64,000 nt of DNA from Minicystis rosea (GCA_001931535.1 CP016211.1:5811573-5875572); one strand, 5' to 3'. Numbered from the stretch's first letter, positions 16,339 to 27,666 are shown. Notes: generated by a model not told the origin, from the sequence alone. Numbers and translations are program-made.

Positions 16339-18236
16339 ACGACAAGGATCAGGGGGCCCGCTACGGCGCGTTCCTCCTGCCGGTGTACCTCGGCGCGCTC
16401 GTGCTCACGTTCGTGGGCGAGCGCATCGTCGCGAGCGACGGCATGCGCTACGCGCTCTCGGGCGCGGGCTTCGTCGGCATCCTCGGCACCACGATCGCGC
16501 GGTGGATGCTCGCGACCAAGGGCAGCGACGAGCGCCGCCGCGCGGAGCGGGCGCTCGCCATCGCCTCGACGGGCGGGCTCCTCGCGCTCGCGCTCTACTT
16601 CACGACCACCGATCGGGCCAAGGCGCTCCTCGGCATCGCGGCGATGAAGCCCGACGCGCGCGCCCGCATCGAGGGCGCGACCACGGTGGGCTGGGTTTCG
16701 CTCCTGCTCATCGCGCTCGTGCCGCTCGTCATGGGCGAGATGGCGCTCGCGCCCATGCGGCGCGCGGCCATGATCGAGGCACGTCGCGTGCGCGCGGCGA
16801 TCGCGGCGGGGCTCACGCTCTCGTTCGCGGCGGCCTACGCGGCGCTCTTCACGTACGCGGCCGGCGAGCTGGATGCGAAGGTCGACTTCTCGTACTTCCG
16901 CACGGCGCGGCCCAGCGAGTCGACCAAGAACATCGCGGCCTCGGCCACCGATGCGATCAAGGTGCGGGCCTTCTTCCCGCAGCTCAACGAGGTGGGCACC
17001 GAGGTCTCGGGCTACCTCCGCGAGATCGCGGCGGCCGCGCCGAAAATCGAGATCGAGGAGCACGATCGGCTGCTCGTGCCGGCCCTCGCCAAGGAGTCGA
17101 AGGTCACGAGCGACGGCGTGATCGTCCTGTCGCGCGGGCCTGCGCGGGAGACTTTGACGATCGGCACCGAGATGAAGGGCGCCGCAGGCAAGCTGAAGAC
17201 GCTCGACGGCGACTTCCAGAAGGCGCTCGTGAAGGTGCTGCGCGAGGCGCGCATCGCCTACCTGACGATCGGTCACGGCGAGCTCAACGAGGCCAAGACC
17301 GAGGCCGATGGGCGCACGGCCAAGTCGCTGCGCAAGCTGCTCGAGTCGCAGAACTACACGGTGAAGGATCTGGGCCTGACGCAGGGCCTCGGCACCGACG
17401 TGCCCGCCGACGCGACGATGGTCGCCGTGGTCGGGCCCTCGGCGGCGCTGCTCCCGGAAGAGGTGGCCTCGCTCAAGCGCTACACCGAGCGCGGCGGGCA
17501 CCTGCTGCTCGCGCTCGACCCCGACGCCAAGGTGAGCCTCGGGCCGCTCGCGGAGATCGTCGGCCTGCGCTGGAGCCCGACGCGCCTCGCCCACGAGAAG
17601 CTGATGGTGGCGCGCCGGCACAACAAGTCGGACCGCGGCATCCTCGTGTCGAACCGCTATTCGTCGCACGCGTCGGTCTCGACGCTGAGCCGCAACTCGG
17701 CGCGCGCGCCCACCATCTACCCGGGCGTCTCCTCGCTCGAGAAGGGCGACGGCGACTTCAAGGTCGACTTCGTGGTGAAGGCGCTGGAAGGCACGTTCGA
17801 GGACGCGAACGACAACTTCGACTTCGATCCGGGCGAGAAGAAGGGCGCGTACAACCTGGTCGCGGCCGTGAGCAAGAGCGTGCCCCCGCCGCCCGGATAC
17901 AAGGGCAAGGACGCGCCGGAGCTCAGGGCCTTCGTGATCGCCGACGCGGACGCCATCAGCGACGCGGCCTTCGGCAACGAGCCGAACATCTTCCTCCTCG
18001 CGGACGCGCTGCGCTGGCTGGGCGGCGAGGAGAGCTGGAGCGGCGCCATCGCCAACGCCGAAGACGTGCGCATCGAGCACACGAAACAGAAGGACGTGAT
18101 CTGGTTCTACGCCACGATCCTGGGCGCGCCCGGCGTGGTGCTCGGGCTCGGCCTCGTCTTCGCGCGCCGGCCGCGCCGCGCGCGGAAGAGCGACACCGCG
18201 AAGCCCGAGGCGTCGAAGGAGGAGAAGGCGGCATGA
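16329..18236 (+). CDS. GldG-like auxiliary subunit with ABC-type uncharacterised transport domain
   Basis: 635 residues. Four predicted membrane helices lie in the first ~190 residues, followed by a large extracytoplasmic domain (ELDAKVDFSYFRTARPSESTKNI onwards, residues 195-590) of the GldG/ABC_transp_aux type, a final membrane helix (WFYATILGAPGVVLGLGLV) and a basic tail. In the GldAFG group this subunit contributes a large periplasmic domain of unknown ligand specificity. Compared with the usual GldG plan, extra N-terminal helices are present, so part of a second permease may be fused here. It overlaps the following DUF4340 gene in an ATGA junction. Confidence 0.8.
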   Translation: MALNDKDQGARYGAFLLPVYLGALVLTFVGERIVASDGMRYALSGAGFVGILGTTIARWMLATKGSDERRRAERALAIASTGGLLALALYFTTTDRAKALLGIAAMKPDARARIEGATTVGWVSLLLIALVPLVMGEMALAPMRRAAMIEARRVRAAIAAGLTLSFAAAYAALFTYAAGELDAKVDFSYFRTARPSESTKNIAASATDAIKVRAFFPQLNEVGTEVSGYLREIAAAAPKIEIEEHDRLLVPALAKESKVTSDGVIVLSRGPARETLTIGTEMKGAAGKLKTLDGDFQKALVKVLREARIAYLTIGHGELNEAKTEADGRTAKSLRKLLESQNYTVKDLGLTQGLGTDVPADATMVAVVGPSAALLPEEVASLKRYTERGGHLLLALDPDAKVSLGPLAEIVGLRWSPTRLAHEKLMVARRHNKSDRGILVSNRYSSHASVSTLSRNSARAPTIYPGVSSLEKGDGDFKVDFVVKALEGTFEDANDNFDFDPGEKKGAYNLVAAVSKSVPPPPGYKGKDAPELRAFVIADADAISDAAFGNEPNIFLLADALRWLGGEESWSGAIANAEDVRIEHTKQKDVIWFYATILGAPGVVLGLGLVFARRPRRARKSDTAKPEASKEEKAA

Positions 18237-19234
18237 GCACGCAGAGCAAAGGGACGCTGATCCACGCCGCCGTTCTCGGGGTCTCCGTGATCGCCGCCGT
18301 AGGCGTGTGGACGCGCGAGAAAGAGCCGAAGGCGCTCGCCCAAGGCGACGTCACCGTGTGGTCGGGCCGCTCGGCCGACGTCGAGAAGATCACGTACGAG
18401 AACAAGACCCGCAAGGTCGCGATCGAGGCGAAGAAAGACGCCACCGGCCGCTATTTCGTGGGCACGCTCGAGCGTGAGAACGCGCCGGCGCTCGGGCAGG
18501 CCGACGGCGGCGCGCCGCCGCCCGCGCCGAAGCCGACCACGGTGAGCTTCGTGTCGGTCGGCCCGGGCGACAAGCTCGCGGACGCGCTCGCGCCGCTCAA
18601 GGCGCTGCGCGCGCTCGGCAAGATCGGCGACGATCGGGCCGCGGAGTTCGGCCTCAAGGAGCCCGAGGCGACGGTGACGATCAAGGTCGGCGGCGCCGAT
18701 CACAAGCTCGTCGTCGGCGGGACGACGCCGGGCGGCGGCGATCGCTACGTGCGCGTCGACGGGAGCGGCGAGGTCTACGTGCTCAAAGGCGAGCCGCTGC
18801 GCAACCTCGAGTCCCCGGACTCGCTGCTGCTCGAGCGCGAGCTGCACGAGTGGAAGGACTCCGAGGTGCAGAAGGCCCGCGTCGAGGCCGCCGGCAAGGG
18901 TCGCGATCTCGTGCGCGGTGGGGCCGAAGGCAAGCGCTTCTGGGCCGACGGCGCCACGCCGGAGACCAACGACGAGACCCTCGGCAACTGGATGAGCAAG
19001 CTGGATCGGCTGCGTCCGACCGAGTTCCTGCTCAATGGGCCCGACGCGAAGGAGACGCTCCTCAAGGTCGAGTACACGGGCCGGAAGCCGCTCGGGTTCG
19101 TCGAGGTGATCAAGGTCTCCGGCGGCGAGAAGCCTGCGTTCTATCTACGCACGGAGCGCACACGGCTCTACGGCAAGGTGGTCGGGACGCTGGCCGAGCA
19201 GCTCGAACAGGATCTCGGGACGATCGTCAAGTAG
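18233..19234 (+). CDS. DUF4340-type periplasmic protein of the ABC operon
   Basis: 333 residues starting at the ATG of an ATGA overlap. An N-terminal signal anchor (about residues 8-25) is followed by a soluble domain with the repeating pattern typical of DUF4340 proteins (FGLKEPEATVTIKVGG, DRYVRVDGSGEVYVL). Such proteins are regularly encoded just after gldG-like genes and are presumed to act with the exported GldG domain. No enzymatic motif is visible. It closes the four-gene operon; 177 bp separate it from the next gene. Confidence 0.75.
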   Translation: MSTQSKGTLIHAAVLGVSVIAAVGVWTREKEPKALAQGDVTVWSGRSADVEKITYENKTRKVAIEAKKDATGRYFVGTLERENAPALGQADGGAPPPAPKPTTVSFVSVGPGDKLADALAPLKALRALGKIGDDRAAEFGLKEPEATVTIKVGGADHKLVVGGTTPGGGDRYVRVDGSGEVYVLKGEPLRNLESPDSLLLERELHEWKDSEVQKARVEAAGKGRDLVRGGAEGKRFWADGATPETNDETLGNWMSKLDRLRPTEFLLNGPDAKETLLKVEYTGRKPLGFVEVIKVSGGEKPAFYLRTERTRLYGKVVGTLAEQLEQDLGTIVK

Positions 19235-19411
19235 CCGCCGCCGTCACGGAACGCTCGTGTCGTGGGAGCCGATGCGAGCCCGAATGTTGGCTGGGATGGG
19301 AAAATTTCCGGGGCTCTCGGCCGCAGATGCCCGGAGGAAGCGCGTTCCCACCCTCTCGGGAACGCTCTCTACTTGCAGCACGGCCTCGCCTTCTGCAACG
19401 CTCCCCCTCGC

Positions 19412-20038
19412 ATGTCTCCCAGACTCCCGAAGCTCCTCGCGCTGACCATGCTCGCGGCGGTGTCCGCCGGCTGCCCCAAGCCGCCGCCTCCGCCGCCTCC
19501 GCCGGCTCCCGTCGAGCCGCCGCCGCCTCCGAAGTGCGAGTCGATCGGCGAGAAGTGCGAGGCCAAGGCGGACACGAAGGCGAAGGTCACGAGCTCCGAT
19601 CTGGCGTTCACCCCGGCGACGGGCTGGGTCTACGCGCAGCAGTCGAGCGCCACGATCGCGCAGGCCTCCGAGAGCGGGCCGGCCATCGCCATGATGGGCT
19701 ACGAGTCCGATCCGAAGGACGCGAAGAAGGACGCCGCCGTCAAGGACGCCGCCATGGCGGAGCTCGTCAAGCAGCTCGGGCTGAACCCGCTGAAGCGCAA
19801 GGTCTCGTGGAAGAAGCCCGACGACACCAAGGCCATCGGCGCGATGAAGCTCGGGCTCTGGCAGCTCGAAGAGGCGGGCGTGCGCGGGACGAAGAAGGGG
19901 CCGCTCCTGGTCGTGGCGGGGCCGACCGGTGAGGGCAACAAGGGCGTCATCGGCGTGGGCTTCGTGCCGGAGGACGACAAGAGCCAAGCGGACGTGGCGA
20001 TCATGAAATCGATCGAGTCGCTCGGGAAGGCCCAATGA
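19412..20038 (+). CDS. Small lipoprotein preceding the pseudokinase
   Basis: 208 residues from ATG 19412, chosen because it begins the signal peptide (MSPRLPKLLALTMLAAVSAGC) with the lipid-attachment Cys at position 21; an upstream in-frame ATG at 19262 gives implausible sequence. A Pro-rich linker follows the Cys (about 20 residues, mostly P), then a soluble domain of about 150 residues (residues 50-208) rich in Lys and Asp with no family I recognise. Its stop overlaps the pseudokinase start (ATGA), so the two are translated together and may form a membrane-associated pair. Confidence 0.7.
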   Translation: MSPRLPKLLALTMLAAVSAGCPKPPPPPPPPAPVEPPPPPKCESIGEKCEAKADTKAKVTSSDLAFTPATGWVYAQQSSATIAQASESGPAIAMMGYESDPKDAKKDAAVKDAAMAELVKQLGLNPLKRKVSWKKPDDTKAIGAMKLGLWQLEEAGVRGTKKGPLLVVAGPTGEGNKGVIGVGFVPEDDKSQADVAIMKSIESLGKAQ

Positions 20039-21741
20039 GCGCGCCGCAGCTCGCGCCCGGCACCGTCGTCGCGCAGAAGTACCAAGTCGGCGCCTGCCTC
20101 GGGTACTCCGGCTCCTCGGCCACGTATCAAGCCGCCTCCGCCGATGGGCGCGAGGTGGTGCTCAAGATGTTCGACCCTGGGATCCGCCAGCGCGCGGACA
20201 TCATGGCGGCCATCGAGCAGACCTACGCGGCGACCAACGCGCTCCCGCAGGACGTGGCGGTGCCCTTGCTCGACGCGGGCTACGACGCGGCCACGGGCGC
20301 GCCGTTCAGCGTGGGCGAGCGCATCCCCCTCCCCTCGCTGCTGCAGCTCGCGGCGCAGCGGCCGCTCACGCCGGAGGAGGTGTCCAACGTCCTCGGCGTG
20401 CTGTCGCAGCTCCTCGATCGCGCGCACGCGCGACAGCTCTTCCACCACGCGCTCAAGCCGAGCAACATCTTCGTCGGCCAGCAGGGCTACAGCGTGCGCG
20501 TGACGGACTTCGGCGCGGGCCTGCCGCGCGCGGCCGTGCCGACGCAGGAAGGCTATGCGGCGGCCGCTCCGTGGATGGCGCCGGAGCAAGTCCAAGCGAC
20601 GGTGCCCGCGGGCGCGCCGGCCGACGTGTTCGCCGCGGCCCTCGTGGTGTTCTTCGCGCTCACGGGGCGATCGTATTGGCTCTCGTGCCAAGGCGAGGTG
20701 AACCTCAACGGCTGGCAGCAGGAGCTGTTCGGCCAGCGCACGCCGCCGTCCGCGCGCGCGCTGCAGCTCGGCGTGCAGTTGAGCTCGGCGTTCGACGGCG
20801 TCCTCGGGTGTGCGCTCTCGGTCGATCCGAACCAGCGCTACCGCTCGGTGAGCGAGTTCGCCTCCGCGCTCGACGGCGTGGTGACAGGCAAGGCCCCCGA
20901 GAGCCAAGCGACGATGGCGTTCCCCGCCGGCGCGATGGGGATGGGCGGTGAATACCCGCCGGCGCCCGCCGCGCAGGCGCAGAGCCCCTACGGCGCGGCG
21001 CCCATGCAGCAGCAGATGCCGCAGCCGCAACAGCCGGCGATGGCGCAGCAGCCCGAAGCAGCGGCCGGTTATCCGGGCAACGGGCCGTACGTGTCGAATC
21101 AAGCCGCGCCGCCGCAGCAGCCCACGGGCGGCCTCGGAGAGACGGCGGCCGGCAGGCCGGTCGATCCGGCCGTGCATCAGCGACGCCCGCCCGCGAGCCG
21201 GATGGCGCCGATCCTGGTGGCGGTCGTGGCGGTGTTGCTCCTCGGCGGCGCAGCCGCGGCGTTCGTGGTGCTCGGGCGCAAGCCGGCCACGGATCCGACG
21301 GCGGCCGCGCGTGCGAGCGCGAGCGCTCCCGCCGCGGAGCCGACGGCATCGGCCACGGCCAGCGCCGCCGAGACGGCCAGCGCCGCACCGAGCGCGAGCG
21401 CCGCGCCGGCCGAGACGGCAGCCCCCGCCGAGACGGCCGCACCCGAGGTGCCGCCCACCGAGTCGACGCTGGCGTGCGATCCGGAGTGCGACGAGATCAA
21501 GCTCGACGACAAGCCGATCGAGCTCGGCAAGCCGCTCGTGATCCCGGCCGGCAAGCACACCATCGTCGCGACCAAGGCCGGCTACGTGACCGTCAAAGAG
21601 ACGGTCACGGTGAAGCAGGACGAGAAGATCGAGAAGACCTTCAAGCTGAAGGAAAAGCCCACCGCCGCCCCGGCGCAGGCCCCCGCCGCTCCCGCCGGCG
21701 GCTCGAAGCCCTGCGGCAAGTTCCTGAAGCGCTGCAAGTAG
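20035..21741 (+). CDS. Hanks-type pseudokinase with Pro/Gln/Ala-rich linkers, membrane helix and PEGA-like domain
   Basis: 568 residues. The kinase-fold domain (about residues 10-300) keeps the ATP-site Lys (VVLKMF, K44), DFG (158-160) and APE (182-184), but the catalytic loop reads H137-H-A-L-K-P-S-N, with Ala139 in place of the catalytic Asp of HRDLKPxN. The glycine loop is also degenerate (GYSGSSAT). Phosphotransfer by the normal mechanism is therefore unlikely. Next come a Gln/Pro/Ala-rich region (300-385), one membrane helix (about 389-412), an Ala/Glu/Ser/Thr-rich periplasmic linker and a PEGA-like beta domain (about 475-540; PLVIPAGKHTIVATKAGY), which may bind surface layers. It is likely a scaffold or sensor rather than an enzyme. 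Confidence 0.85.
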   Translation: MSAPQLAPGTVVAQKYQVGACLGYSGSSATYQAASADGREVVLKMFDPGIRQRADIMAAIEQTYAATNALPQDVAVPLLDAGYDAATGAPFSVGERIPLPSLLQLAAQRPLTPEEVSNVLGVLSQLLDRAHARQLFHHALKPSNIFVGQQGYSVRVTDFGAGLPRAAVPTQEGYAAAAPWMAPEQVQATVPAGAPADVFAAALVVFFALTGRSYWLSCQGEVNLNGWQQELFGQRTPPSARALQLGVQLSSAFDGVLGCALSVDPNQRYRSVSEFASALDGVVTGKAPESQATMAFPAGAMGMGGEYPPAPAAQAQSPYGAAPMQQQMPQPQQPAMAQQPEAAAGYPGNGPYVSNQAAPPQQPTGGLGETAAGRPVDPAVHQRRPPASRMAPILVAVVAVLLLGGAAAAFVVLGRKPATDPTAAARASASAPAAEPTASATASAAETASAAPSASAAPAETAAPAETAAPEVPPTESTLACDPECDEIKLDDKPIELGKPLVIPAGKHTIVATKAGYVTVKETVTVKQDEKIEKTFKLKEKPTAAPAQAPAAPAGGSKPCGKFLKRCK

Positions 21742-21777
21742 CTCGACACGTCACGGCTCGATCCCAAGCCGAAGAAG

Positions 21778-21884
21778 ATTTCAACGCCAAGACGCCAAGG
21801 CGCAAGAGACGCAAAAAGGCGCGGGAGAATCAGCCTCTCTCGCCTTTTTGCGTCTTGGCGTCTCTTGCGCCTTGGCGTTGAAAT
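21778..21884. repeat. Long composite inverted repeat between convergent genes
   Basis: Left arm 21778-21821 and right arm 21841-21884 (44 nt each) are complementary at both ends: the outer 14 nt (ATTTCAACGCCAAG) and the inner AAAAAGGCG. In the middle, two short modules (ACGCCAAG and GCGCAAGAG) occur in swapped order on the two arms. The 19-nt loop can itself pair partly. It lies between the convergent pseudokinase and response-regulator genes and probably ends transcription from both sides. CTTGGCGTCTTGGCG-type sequences recur as intergenic repeats in many large high-GC genomes (general knowledge). Confidence 0.75.
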
Positions 21885-21939
21885 CCGATCGAATACCACG
21901 CTGAGCAAAGGGCCATCGACGCATCGAGGATGCGAGTCG

Positions 21940-23372
<1,433 letters not shown>

Positions 23373-23376
<4 letters not shown>

Positions 23377-25727
23377 GCAACCTCCATGTCCGATCCGCCG
23401 AGGTCGACGAGATCGGTGTGGGGTACCTCGATGACGAAACGCGTCCGGCCGTCGCGGCGGTCCGGATCGATCTTCCAACCATGCGCGCGCACGATGCGCT
23501 GGGTGATGGAAAGGCCCAGGCCCGTGCCGCGCGGCTTCGTCGTGTACCACGGCGCGAAGATGCGGGCAGGATCGCCGGTGAACCCAGGTCCGTCGTCCCA
23601 CACCACGAGCTCGCCCTTCTCGTGCCCCGCGGTGAAGGTCACACCCACGCGCCCGCCCGGCCCCGCCGCGTCGAGCGCGTTGGAGACGAGGTTCACGAGG
23701 ACCTGCGTGGCCTGATCGACATCGCAGCGAATGGCCGCTTCCGGCGGGAAATCGACCTCGAGACGACGGGCGTCGAGCTGGTCGCGGAGCAGGCGCTCCA
23801 CCTTCACCAAGAGCTCGCCGACACCGACCGTGCTGCGCGAGAGGAGGCGCGGCGCGACGCGACGCAGGCCGGCGACGAGACGCTCGAGGCGCTCGACCTC
23901 GTCACAGCCGATGTCGACGTCCTCGGCGTCGACGCGGAGCTCGCCCTGTCCGCGCACGAAGAGCGATCGGAAATAGTTGATGGGATAGCGGATCTCGTGG
24001 GCGATCTCTGCAGCTACCGTTTCCACCAGCGCTTCGCGCTCCCCCCGCCACGCGGCCGCCTGCTGCTTCCGGCGCAGCTCCAGCTCCTGGTAGGTGTAGG
24101 CGTGGGCCAGCGCAAGGGCCGCCTGGTTGGCGATGGTTCGCAGGAGATCCACGTCCTCGCTGGTGAAGAGCGCGCCGCCGCGCTTCTTCCCCACCCGGAG
24201 GACGGCGAGCGGGCTGCCGCGGAAGAGGACGTCGATGGTCAGGTGATCGGCCGGCGCGTACTCGCGATCCGCGGCGCGGGCTGGGCTTCCGTCGGAGGCG
24301 CGCACGCGGATGCCGCTCACGGTCTCGGCGTCGTCGCTGCCGAGATCGGGCCGCGGGCCGACGGGGAGGAACTCGACCTTCTCACACGGGAGCCAGCGCC
24401 GCACGGTGCGCTCGACGGCGTGCGCGACCTCCTCGGGGACGTTGATGATCGTGAGATCTTCGCTGAGCTGCTCGATGGTGGGCTTGTAGACCGCGCGCGC
24501 CGGGAAGAGCGCGTGATCGCCGAAGCGTAGAGCGGGCGCCACGAAGACACCGGCGAACAAGCCCGCGCCGGAGGCGGCGAGGAGGGCGCTCGTCCACGGG
24601 ACGTGGAACGCAGCGGCGAGCCCCGTGCCGAGGCCGACCGCGCCCGCGCACACGAGGCCGATGATGACGACGCGGATGAGCACGCGCGAGAGGAGCGCGC
24701 GGCTCCCCCAGAGATCGTGGCGGATGAGCGCGAACACGCTGGAGAGCGGCGTGAGCGCGAGCGCCGGGACGACGAGCAGCATGCTGGTGCCGCCGCCGAG
24801 CTCGAGGACGCTGAAGACGAACGCGGTGCCGATGACGGCGTGCGCCGGCACCATGGCCACGAGGAGCGCGCGCAGCGTGGCGCGCCGATCGCCGCGGGCC
24901 CGCGCGAAGCGCACGAGGAACGTGACGACGAAGAACGTGAACGACGCGCCGAAGAGCGTGGAGCACACGGAGCGCAGCGCCATCGTGGTGCCGCCGGTGA
25001 GCTGCGCCGCGATCATCCCGAAGCCGAGCAGGAGGCCGACCGCGTCGAGCGCCGCGGGGATCCACGGGTGCCTCTCGAGGAATGGCACGTCGTCCGGGAG
25101 CCGCAGCGCGAGGACGAAGAAGCCCATCGGCACCATCGCGAAGGCGAGGTGGAACAGCGGCACGAGCTGCCGGGTCGTGTGGTAGTCGAAGAGCGTGAAC
25201 AGGAAGAGCGCCGCGAAGAGGGTGGTCTTCGCGAAGGTGCGCGCGAGGCGCCCGCGCGGGCTCGAGAGCAGCGCGACGAGCGCGCCCGCGACGTAGAGGA
25301 GCGCGATCCCGATGGGCACCACGCCGATCATCCAGAAGGCGCTGGGGTCGAGCTTGGTGATGGCGAGATCGTGCGCCTCGATGCGGTCGTCCGGCTTGCG
25401 CACGCGGACGTGCACGCTCGGGCGATCCGCGCGCGCGGCCGCGGCGATGGCCTCGTCCCACGCCAGCGCGCGGAGGGCACGACCGCCGGACGGAGCCAGC
25501 GGCCGGCCGTCGACGTCGACGATCTGATCCGGATAGCCGAGCTTCTGCCGGAAGCCGTCCCACGAAGGGATGCCGAAGGTCGACACGACCCCGTCGGGGT
25601 CGAGGAGGATGCCGGCGAACGGATGCTCGTACCAAGAGACCGCGCTGCGCACCGGTACCATCGCCAACGCGCAGATGACGAAGGCCGAGAAGAAGAGGAT
25701 CCGGTGATGCTTCGGCGGCGTGGACAT
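23373..25727 (-). CDS. Membrane sensor histidine kinase (PDZ-like loop, multi-TM, GAF, HisKA/HATPase)
   Basis: 784 residues from ATG 25727; the frame extends 49 codons further up without a good start. An N-terminal membrane helix is followed by an extracytoplasmic PDZ-like loop (residues about 35-110; DPDGVVSTFGIPSWDGF, IVDVDGRPL), then about eight membrane helices (to about residue 410), a GAF-type domain (about 430-575), a dimerisation/H-box with AHEIRYPINYFRSL, and a HATPase domain (N box NLVSNALDAAG, G1 WDDGPGF, G2 GTGLGLS). The partner regulator overlaps its 3' end. The architecture resembles PrsK-type membrane kinases. The signal is unknown. A 147-bp gap separates it from the subtilase gene on the same strand. 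Confidence 0.88.
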
Positions 25728-25874
25728 CCGTTTGGAGCGGCCCTTCGGGACCCTCCCCCAGCGTCGGAGGTTACGCCGGAACGCTCTGTAGAATAAGGGG
25801 GCTCGTGCGCTCCCGGACGAAGCCGAGACGCGCGCTCGAACAGGCCTGCACAGGCCTGCGCACACCCTCCGCAA

Positions 25875-27650
25875 TCACCTTCGGGACGGTCCGCCGGCGA
25901 CGCCCGTGAGCCACTGTTTCGCCTGGACGGCGAGTGTTTCTTCGAAGCGCACCACCTGCTCCGCGTCGTCGGCGATCGCGGCGAGACGCAGGCCCATGCG
26001 GTCGAGCTCCGCGCGCACCGCTGCCCCAGGTTGTGGTCGCGCCGACGTGAGGCGGCGCAACGAGAGCCGCAGGAGACGCACGATCGCGCCGTCGCCGTGG
26101 GCGCGCACGCGCGCCGGATCACGCGCGACGAGACGCAGGTGACGCACGATCACGCGGAGCGCCCGCGCACCGTCGCGATCGGCGAGCAACGCGCGCACCG
26201 CCCAGCGCGCGAAGCGTCGCGAGTACACGCGTCGATGACCTACGTAAGCGCGCGCCGCCGCGTCCTCGCCGACCGCGAGCAGCGCGGCGCACACGGGATC
26301 GGCGGCGGCGAGGCAAGCGCGGCCCGCGTCGAGGCGCCCTTCACCATGCTTCGCGTCGTGCCCGTCTCGGTCGGATGCGATCGGCAGCGCGTCCGCAGGA
26401 TCGGCGAGCGCTTCGCGATCCGGCGGTGACGTCGCGACCTTCGCGATCGTCGCGTCGAGGACGGCCGCGAGCTCGCTGCTGCGGAGCGATGGATTGTTGG
26501 CGAGCACCAAGAGCAGCACGCCGGCGGCGATCGCGCTCGCGCCGCTCGACTCCGCATGAAAGAGCCGCGCCGGCGCGAACGGATAAGCGATGTCGTCGCC
26601 GGGCGCGAGCCAGCGCACGGCCGGGCCGCGGTTGGCGAAGGGGCGCAGCTTCCCGCGGCGATCGCGCCAATAGAACCAACCGTCACCGCGCGCGCCGGGC
26701 GCGATGCAGAGCACGCGCGGATCGGACGCGGGCTCGCCGAGGCCGAGCGAGAAGCTCGCGTGCAACGACCCCGGTGGGCTCGAAGCCTCGCGCCCCGTGG
26801 GCAGCACCACGGCCGCGCCGCGCCCGCGACGGCCGAGACGCGCGGCCACCTCGATGGCGTCGTCGAGCATCGGGCTCGTCGATCCTTCCACGTAGGTCGC
26901 GCACACGATGACGTCGGCGCCGTCGAGCGCAGCCCGCGCGATCGCGAGCGGCAGCGCGATCAAGCTGCGCCCGGGCTTGGGGATGAGATAGAGCCGCCGC
27001 GACGCCTCGGGCGCGACGCCCGCGAAACCATGCGCGCCCGAGGCCCACGCCACCATGAGCGCGCCGTGCGTGCTGTGCCGCGGGCGCTCGTCGAGATCGA
27101 CGAGGACCTCGGCGTCGAGATCGAGCGCCTCGGCCATGAGCCCGTCGTCGTCGATGACCGCGAGCCGCGTCCCCGCGCCGCGCCCTGTGCACGCACGATC
27201 GATGGCCACGCCGCCCTCGTCGTCGCGCAGGAACCACGTGCCCGCGGATGCCGGCTCGATCGGCTCAGCGCCGCGCGCGCGAGCAGGCCAGGCCTCGGGG
27301 CGCGCGACGGGCGCGTCGCGACACGAGAGCGGCGCGCCGAGCGCGAGGCTCGGTCGCTCCGCGGAGGCGACGTAGCGATGCGCGAAGCCCGCCGCGCGGA
27401 GCTCGGCCGCGATCGCGGCCGCGACCTTGGGCTCGTCGAGGTCCACCATCGTCCAGAAGATGGGCGCGCGCGCCATCACCGTGGTCGCGCGCGCGCCATC
27501 ACCGAGGATCTCGACGAGCGCGCGAGGATCGATGGACGTCGGGGTAGCGACGACGACGCTTTGCGCGGCTTCCGGCGGGCCGGCCGCGGGCGTCACGGGC
27601 ATGTACCCGAAGTCCCACGGAGGCCGCGCGCCGCTCACCTCCGAGCCCAA
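25875..27650 (-). CDS. Subtilase-like (S8) protein with unusual active site
   Basis: 591 residues without a signal peptide. A central region reads as a subtilisin fold: Asp in RLAVIDDDG (167-168), His195 in STHGALMVAWASG, and a Ser block ESSGASAIAAG (Ser369) that aligns position by position with GTSMATPHVAG. Deviations: the oxyanion-hole Asn block (AAGN) is replaced by PTGR (Arg at 287), and the Gly-Thr and Pro around the catalytic Ser are lost. The N-terminal 150 residues (two apparent MVDLDEP/VEILG repeats) and C-terminal 150 residues (Arg/Ala-rich helices) are not recognised. Cytoplasmic S8 proteases of cyanobactin (PatA/PatG) clusters are the nearest functional analogy. It lies 16 bp after the isoprenoid-fold gene and is surely co-transcribed with it. 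Confidence 0.6.
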   Translation of the reverse strand: MGSEVSGARPPWDFGYMPVTPAAGPPEAAQSVVVATPTSIDPRALVEILGDGARATTVMARAPIFWTMVDLDEPKVAAAIAAELRAAGFAHRYVASAERPSLALGAPLSCRDAPVARPEAWPARARGAEPIEPASAGTWFLRDDEGGVAIDRACTGRGAGTRLAVIDDDGLMAEALDLDAEVLVDLDERPRHSTHGALMVAWASGAHGFAGVAPEASRRLYLIPKPGRSLIALPLAIARAALDGADVIVCATYVEGSTSPMLDDAIEVAARLGRRGRGAAVVLPTGREASSPPGSLHASFSLGLGEPASDPRVLCIAPGARGDGWFYWRDRRGKLRPFANRGPAVRWLAPGDDIAYPFAPARLFHAESSGASAIAAGVLLLVLANNPSLRSSELAAVLDATIAKVATSPPDREALADPADALPIASDRDGHDAKHGEGRLDAGRACLAAADPVCAALLAVGEDAAARAYVGHRRVYSRRFARWAVRALLADRDGARALRVIVRHLRLVARDPARVRAHGDGAIVRLLRLSLRRLTSARPQPGAAVRAELDRMGLRLAAIADDAEQVVRFEETLAVQAKQWLTGVAGGPSRR

Positions 27651-27666
27651 GGCGCGCGTGCGTCGC

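Noticed and set aside
19235..19411. Sigma-54 promoter before the lipoprotein gene
   Set aside because: A GG...GC pair exists but the spacing (14 instead of 10 bp) does not fit.
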